Shown in pieces: positions 4,900-7,490 of a stretch of 7,490 nucleotides of DNA. How positions within the stretch are numbered: position 1 is the stretch's first letter; every line of letters starts with the position of its first letter. A model generated the notes under the pieces. That model was given only the letters and a program-made list of their open reading frames with translations, was not told the origin of the DNA and made no database searches. This stretch comes from Trueperaceae bacterium (GTDB lineage: Bacteria; Deinococcota; Deinococci; Deinococcales; Trueperaceae), in contig SKMG01000434.1 of assembly GCA_007121175.1 (NCBI GenBank), positions 1-7,490 on the forward strand. Direction: 5' to 3'. The position numbers and the translations under genes are program-made.

Positions 4900-6548
4900 G
4901 CGTCGCTCCCATCGGCCCACCACCAGGCGTAGCCGTGCGCCCCCAAGGCGACCGGCAGCTCGTCGGCGAGCGCCTCCTGGCCGACCGTGCCGCCCTGGGC
5001 CAAACGCCCGCCGAATCCGAGGCGCAGCTGCCTTCCCGCCAGCGCCGGCACAGCGAGGCTGGTCTGCCGCGGCTCCGCGGCGAGGTTGTGTACCGCCACG
5101 ACGGCGTCGTGCTCGGAGGTCGACAGGAAGACTGCCAGGGCCGGATCGGGGCTCGGCAGCATGGCGAAGTTCCCGCCGCCCAATGCCGCACGCGCCTTGC
5201 GGGTGGCGATCAGGCGCCGGACCCAGTTGAGCAGCGACTCGGGATCGCGCTCTGCGGCGGCCACGTTCACGCGCGCCGGGCCGCTCATCGGATCGCTCAG
5301 CAGCGGTGCGTAGGTCACGTCCGCGCTGCTGAACCCCGCTCCAGGGCTGTCGTTCCACTGCATCGGTGTGCGCACCCCATTCCGGTCGGGCAGGTTCAAG
5401 TCGTCGCCCATGCCTATCTCGTCACCGTAGTACAGGATCGGCGTGCCGGGCAACGTCATCAGCAGCGAGTGCAGCAGCTCGATGCGGGGGCGATCGAAGT
5501 CGCACAGCGGCGCCAACCGGCGCCGGATGCCGACGTTCAGCCGCATCACCGGTTCGGGCGCATAGTGGGCATACATGAAGGCACGCTCTTCGTCGGTGAC
5601 CATCTCGAGTGTCAGCTCGTCGTGATTGCGCAGGAACACCACCCACTGGCACGAGGGCGGGATGGCGGGGGTGCGCTCGAGGATCCAACGGATCGGCTCT
5701 GCACTGCCCTCGGCCAGCGCCTTCCAGAGCCGAGGCATCACCGGGAAGTGGAACAGCAGCGGTATCTCATCGAAGCCGTCGCCGAAGTACGGCAGCGTAT
5801 CGTCCGGCCACTGGTTCACCTCGCCGAGGAGGAAGGCGCCCGGCTTGATGCGTTCGACGAAGGCCCGCACTTCCTTCAGGAAGGCGTGCGTCTCGGTCAA
5901 GTTCTCGCAGTTGGTCCCCTCGCGCTGGTAGAGGTACGGGATTGCATCGAGCCGGAAACCGTCGACGCCGAGCTCCAGCCAGAAGCGGATCACGTCGAGC
6001 ATGGTGGCGCGCACGTCCGGGTTGTCGTAGTTGAGGTCGGGTTGGTGGTGGAAGAAGCGGTGCCAGTAGTATTGGCCGCGCACCGCATCCCAGCTCCAGT
6101 TCGACGACTCGGTGTCGGTGAAGATGACCCTGGCCTCGGCGTACTTCGTGTCGTCGTCGCTCCACACGTACCAGTCGTCCTTGCCGTCCTCTCGCCGGCG
6201 TGACGCCTGGAACCAAGGGTGGTCGCTCGACGTGTGGTTCATCACCAAGTCGGTGATCACTTTGAGGCCACGCGCATGGGCTCCGTCGAGCAGGGCCCGC
6301 AGGTCGTCGAGGGTGCCATAGTCCGGGTGGATTGACAGGTAGTCGCTGACGTCGTAGCCGTCGTCGCGGAGCGGGGAGGGCGAGAGCGGCAGCAACCACA
6401 GCACGTCCACCCCGAGGTCGCGCACGTAGTCGAGTCGCTCCAACGCGCCGCGCAGGTCGCCGTGCCCGTCACCGTCTGCGTCGCGGAAGGCGCGCACGTA
6501 CAGCTCGTAGAGCACCGCATCCTTCCACCAGTTCACGTCGGTCGTCAT
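4896..6548 (-). CDS. treS: Trehalose synthase (maltose alpha-D-glucosyltransferase), GH13
   Basis: 550 residues, cytosolic, no signal peptide. The enzyme interconverts maltose and trehalose (EC 5.4.99.16) by an intramolecular double displacement. The (beta/alpha)8 barrel opens with WWKDAVLYELYVRAFRD, and the GH13 regions follow in order: DLVMNH (100-105), GFRLDAIPYLYQREGT with nucleophile D201, LLGEVNQWP with acid/base E243, and FLRNHDELTLE with D310. The DAIPYLYxREGT, YYWHRFFHHQPDLN and GIRRRLAPL segments, and GDEIGMGD followed by DRNGVRTPMQW, are hallmarks of TreS rather than of oligo-1,6-glucosidase. A beta domain fills about 460-550. No C-terminal maltokinase or other extension is present, unlike the roughly 960-residue Thermus form. 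The ATG at 6548 is chosen from homology and GGAGG (minus strand of 6553-6557); the frame is open further upstream, but that stretch is low-complexity antisense of another gene. Its stop overlaps the lipoprotein start (ATGA, 4896-4899). Confidence 0.95.
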   Translation of the reverse strand: MTTDVNWWKDAVLYELYVRAFRDADGDGHGDLRGALERLDYVRDLGVDVLWLLPLSPSPLRDDGYDVSDYLSIHPDYGTLDDLRALLDGAHARGLKVITDLVMNHTSSDHPWFQASRRREDGKDDWYVWSDDDTKYAEARVIFTDTESSNWSWDAVRGQYYWHRFFHHQPDLNYDNPDVRATMLDVIRFWLELGVDGFRLDAIPYLYQREGTNCENLTETHAFLKEVRAFVERIKPGAFLLGEVNQWPDDTLPYFGDGFDEIPLLFHFPVMPRLWKALAEGSAEPIRWILERTPAIPPSCQWVVFLRNHDELTLEMVTDEERAFMYAHYAPEPVMRLNVGIRRRLAPLCDFDRPRIELLHSLLMTLPGTPILYYGDEIGMGDDLNLPDRNGVRTPMQWNDSPGAGFSSADVTYAPLLSDPMSGPARVNVAAAERDPESLLNWVRRLIATRKARAALGGGNFAMLPSPDPALAVFLSTSEHDAVVAVHNLAAEPRQTSLAVPALAGRQLRLGFGGRLAQGGTVGQEALADELPVALGAHGYAWWWADGSDA

Positions 6549-6575
6549 CGATCCTCCAGGGTCGCGCTGCGCGCC

Positions 6576-6581
6576 AGCATA
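6576..6581 (-). promoter_or_regulatory. Weak -10 candidate for the treS operon
   Basis: On the minus strand TATGCT matches the -10 consensus at four of six positions and would start transcription about 20 nt before the treS ATG, leaving room for the GGAGG ribosome site. No convincing -35 lies 16-19 nt upstream. If real, this one promoter would serve all four genes down to 2652, since their overlaps leave no space for internal promoters outside coding sequence. Confidence 0.25.
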
Positions 6582-6613
6582 CCCGGCAGTGGTCAGGGCT
6601 CCGCGCGAGCCCG

Positions 6614-6622
6614 TGGTACATT
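6614..6622 (+). promoter_or_regulatory. Extended -10 candidate for the rightward gene at 6733
   Basis: TGGTACATT has the extended -10 layout (TGn followed by TACATT, four of six matches). It would start transcription near 6629 and give a leader of roughly 90-100 nt before the GTG starts at 6718/6733. No clear -35 is visible, which extended -10 promoters can tolerate. Together with the leftward treS signal it would make 6549-6717 a divergent promoter region; I see no small gene or terminator within it. Confidence 0.3.
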
Positions 6623-6732
6623 CGCGGCTACGCACGCCGGCCCGGCGGGCACGCGCGCGCTGCCAAAGACGACGCGAGGCGCGGTCGACTGCGGCCTCGC
6701 GGCCAGGGAGGCCGGCGGTGAGGAGTGCTCGA

Positions 6733-7490
6733 GTGCTCAAGCCGTTCGCGTTGCCTTGGGTGGTCGTAGGGCCGACCCGCCGATTCCACGTCGCGCTCGA
6801 GGCGCGCCGGCGCTTCGGCGTCGACGACGAACTCGTGACGATCCGCGGTGACCTGATGCTGGCCGATCCCGATGTGGCCGCTCGGCTCGCCGCTGCGGTC
6901 GAGCGCCAGCGCGATCCGTCGGAGCCCCCGCTGACCGGAGCCGACCTGTACGCTGGGGCGCTGCTCGAAGAGGTGTACCACCTGCTCATCGCGCATCACC
7001 TGCGCGACGTCGATCCGACCGCCTTCAGGGCGGTCGCCGACCGTCTCGAGCCCGAGCTCGGGGAGCAGGCGAGGTCGACACTGCTGGCGTTCGTGATGCG
7101 TTACCCACCGGCCGACATCTCGGCCGGGCGCCGGCCGCCGGCCGCGCAGCTCGACGATGTGGTCGAGGGCGTGCCGGGGCGCGAGGTGGTGCTCGAGGAG
7201 CTGCTCACCTGCTGGCTTGCCAACGCCAATCCGGCCCTGTCCGGCGCCCGTCCGCTGGTCGACGACCGCCCACTGCGTTCCGCCAGCGCCTATGAAGCCG
7301 TCATCGCGTTGCTGCGCGGCACCCTGGCGCAGCGGCCGGGTCCGTTCGGTGGCGGCGCGTCGCTGTTCGACGAGCTGCTCGCGCCGCTGCGCGCCTCTCC
7401 ACTCGACCTGCGCGGCCAGCTGCGCTTCGTCCGGGAACGCTGGAGCGGCCTGCTCGGGGCTCGCTTCGAGGCGTTGCTCGGCGACGTGCT
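6733..7490 (+). CDS. N-terminal part of a large helical protein, possibly alpha-amylase-family; runs off window
   Basis: 252 residues are visible and the frame is open to the window edge. No signal peptide follows the start (VLKPFALPWVVVGPTRRFHV), so it is probably cytosolic. The visible part is mainly helical: LEARRRFG, a helix near LYAGALLEEVYHLLIAHHLR, then LLTCWLANANPALSGARPL, LVDDRPLRSASAYEAVIALL and LRGQLRFVRERWSGLLG. From memory, this order (LANxNPA, then DD-PL-AY, then GQLxxxRERW-LLG) recalls the helical N-terminal region of very large alpha-amylase-family proteins; no GH13 catalytic region falls inside the window, so this stays tentative. Two GTG starts are possible: 6718 with AGGGAGG at 6705-6711, and 6733 with GAGGAGT at 6720-6726, each 6 nt away. 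I chose 6733; 6718 would add five residues. The gene is divergent from treS, which fits an alpha-glucan role. Confidence 0.7.
   Translation, partial: MLKPFALPWVVVGPTRRFHVALEARRRFGVDDELVTIRGDLMLADPDVAARLAAAVERQRDPSEPPLTGADLYAGALLEEVYHLLIAHHLRDVDPTAFRAVADRLEPELGEQARSTLLAFVMRYPPADISAGRRPPAAQLDDVVEGVPGREVVLEELLTCWLANANPALSGARPLVDDRPLRSASAYEAVIALLRGTLAQRPGPFGGGASLFDELLAPLRASPLDLRGQLRFVRERWSGLLGARFEALLGDV

Noticed and set aside
4900..5358. Longer start for the cohesin-like lipoprotein (434-residue frame from 5358)
   Set aside because: The extra 153 residues are an arginine/alanine-rich shadow of treS in another frame. The signal peptide and lipobox begin exactly at the ATG at 4899.
4935..6203. 422-residue plus-strand frame opposite treS, and the 468-residue plus frame at 3824-5230 opposite the lipoprotein region
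   Set aside because: Both are antisense to well-supported genes, have shadow-like composition and contain no recognisable motif.
6549..6989. Upstream extension of the treS frame to 6989 (697 residues)
   Set aside because: The added residues are Ser/Arg/Ala-rich with no TreS homology and are antisense to the rightward gene. The ATG at 6548 has its own ribosome site and the expected TreS N-terminus.

Overview
This is a GC-rich (about 70% by eye), densely coded bacterial chromosomal window with no rRNA, tRNA, IS element or CRISPR array that I can see. The 7Fe ferredoxin at the left edge closely matches, from memory, the Thermus/Deinococcus type (start MPHxIC, then CxxCIGxKD). With the trehalose synthase and a gene that looks leaderless, this suggests a Deinococcota-like organism, perhaps near Trueperaceae. 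That placement is an inference; some Actinobacteria carry similar ferredoxins.

Layout, left to right. (1) 1-203, minus: 5' part of a seven-iron ferredoxin gene. (2) 204-409: divergent intergenic region with a candidate ferredoxin promoter, a 9-bp direct repeat and a -10-like element just before the next gene. (3) 410-2308, plus: a 632-residue cytoplasmic protein I do not recognise, followed after 27 bp by (4) 2336-2626, plus, a pterin-4a-carbinolamine dehydratase. (5) 2652-6548, minus: a four-gene operon in which every junction is a 4-base ATGA overlap. In transcription order it encodes trehalose synthase (treS), a lipoprotein with a putative-Ig domain and a cohesin-like domain, a small secreted protein, and a secreted protein with a matrixin-like region that lacks the zinc ligands, a type I dockerin and a long acidic tail. 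(6) 6549-6732: divergent promoter region. (7) 6733 to the right edge, plus: the N-terminal part of a large helical protein that resembles the N-terminal region of very large alpha-amylase-family proteins.

The most interesting unit is 2652-4899: a membrane-anchored cohesin-like lipoprotein and a dockerin protein made from one message, with a third exported protein between them. It looks like a minimal, non-cellulosomal cell-surface cohesin-dockerin module. The dockerin partner appears to carry a dead metalloprotease fold: the HExGHxLG helix reads IAMGIALG, so glycine, leucine and glycine keep their places while both histidines and the glutamate are lost. Its translation is coupled to a cytosolic trehalose synthase, which is unexpected. 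The divergent alpha-amylase-like gene makes the right half a possible alpha-glucan/trehalose neighbourhood.
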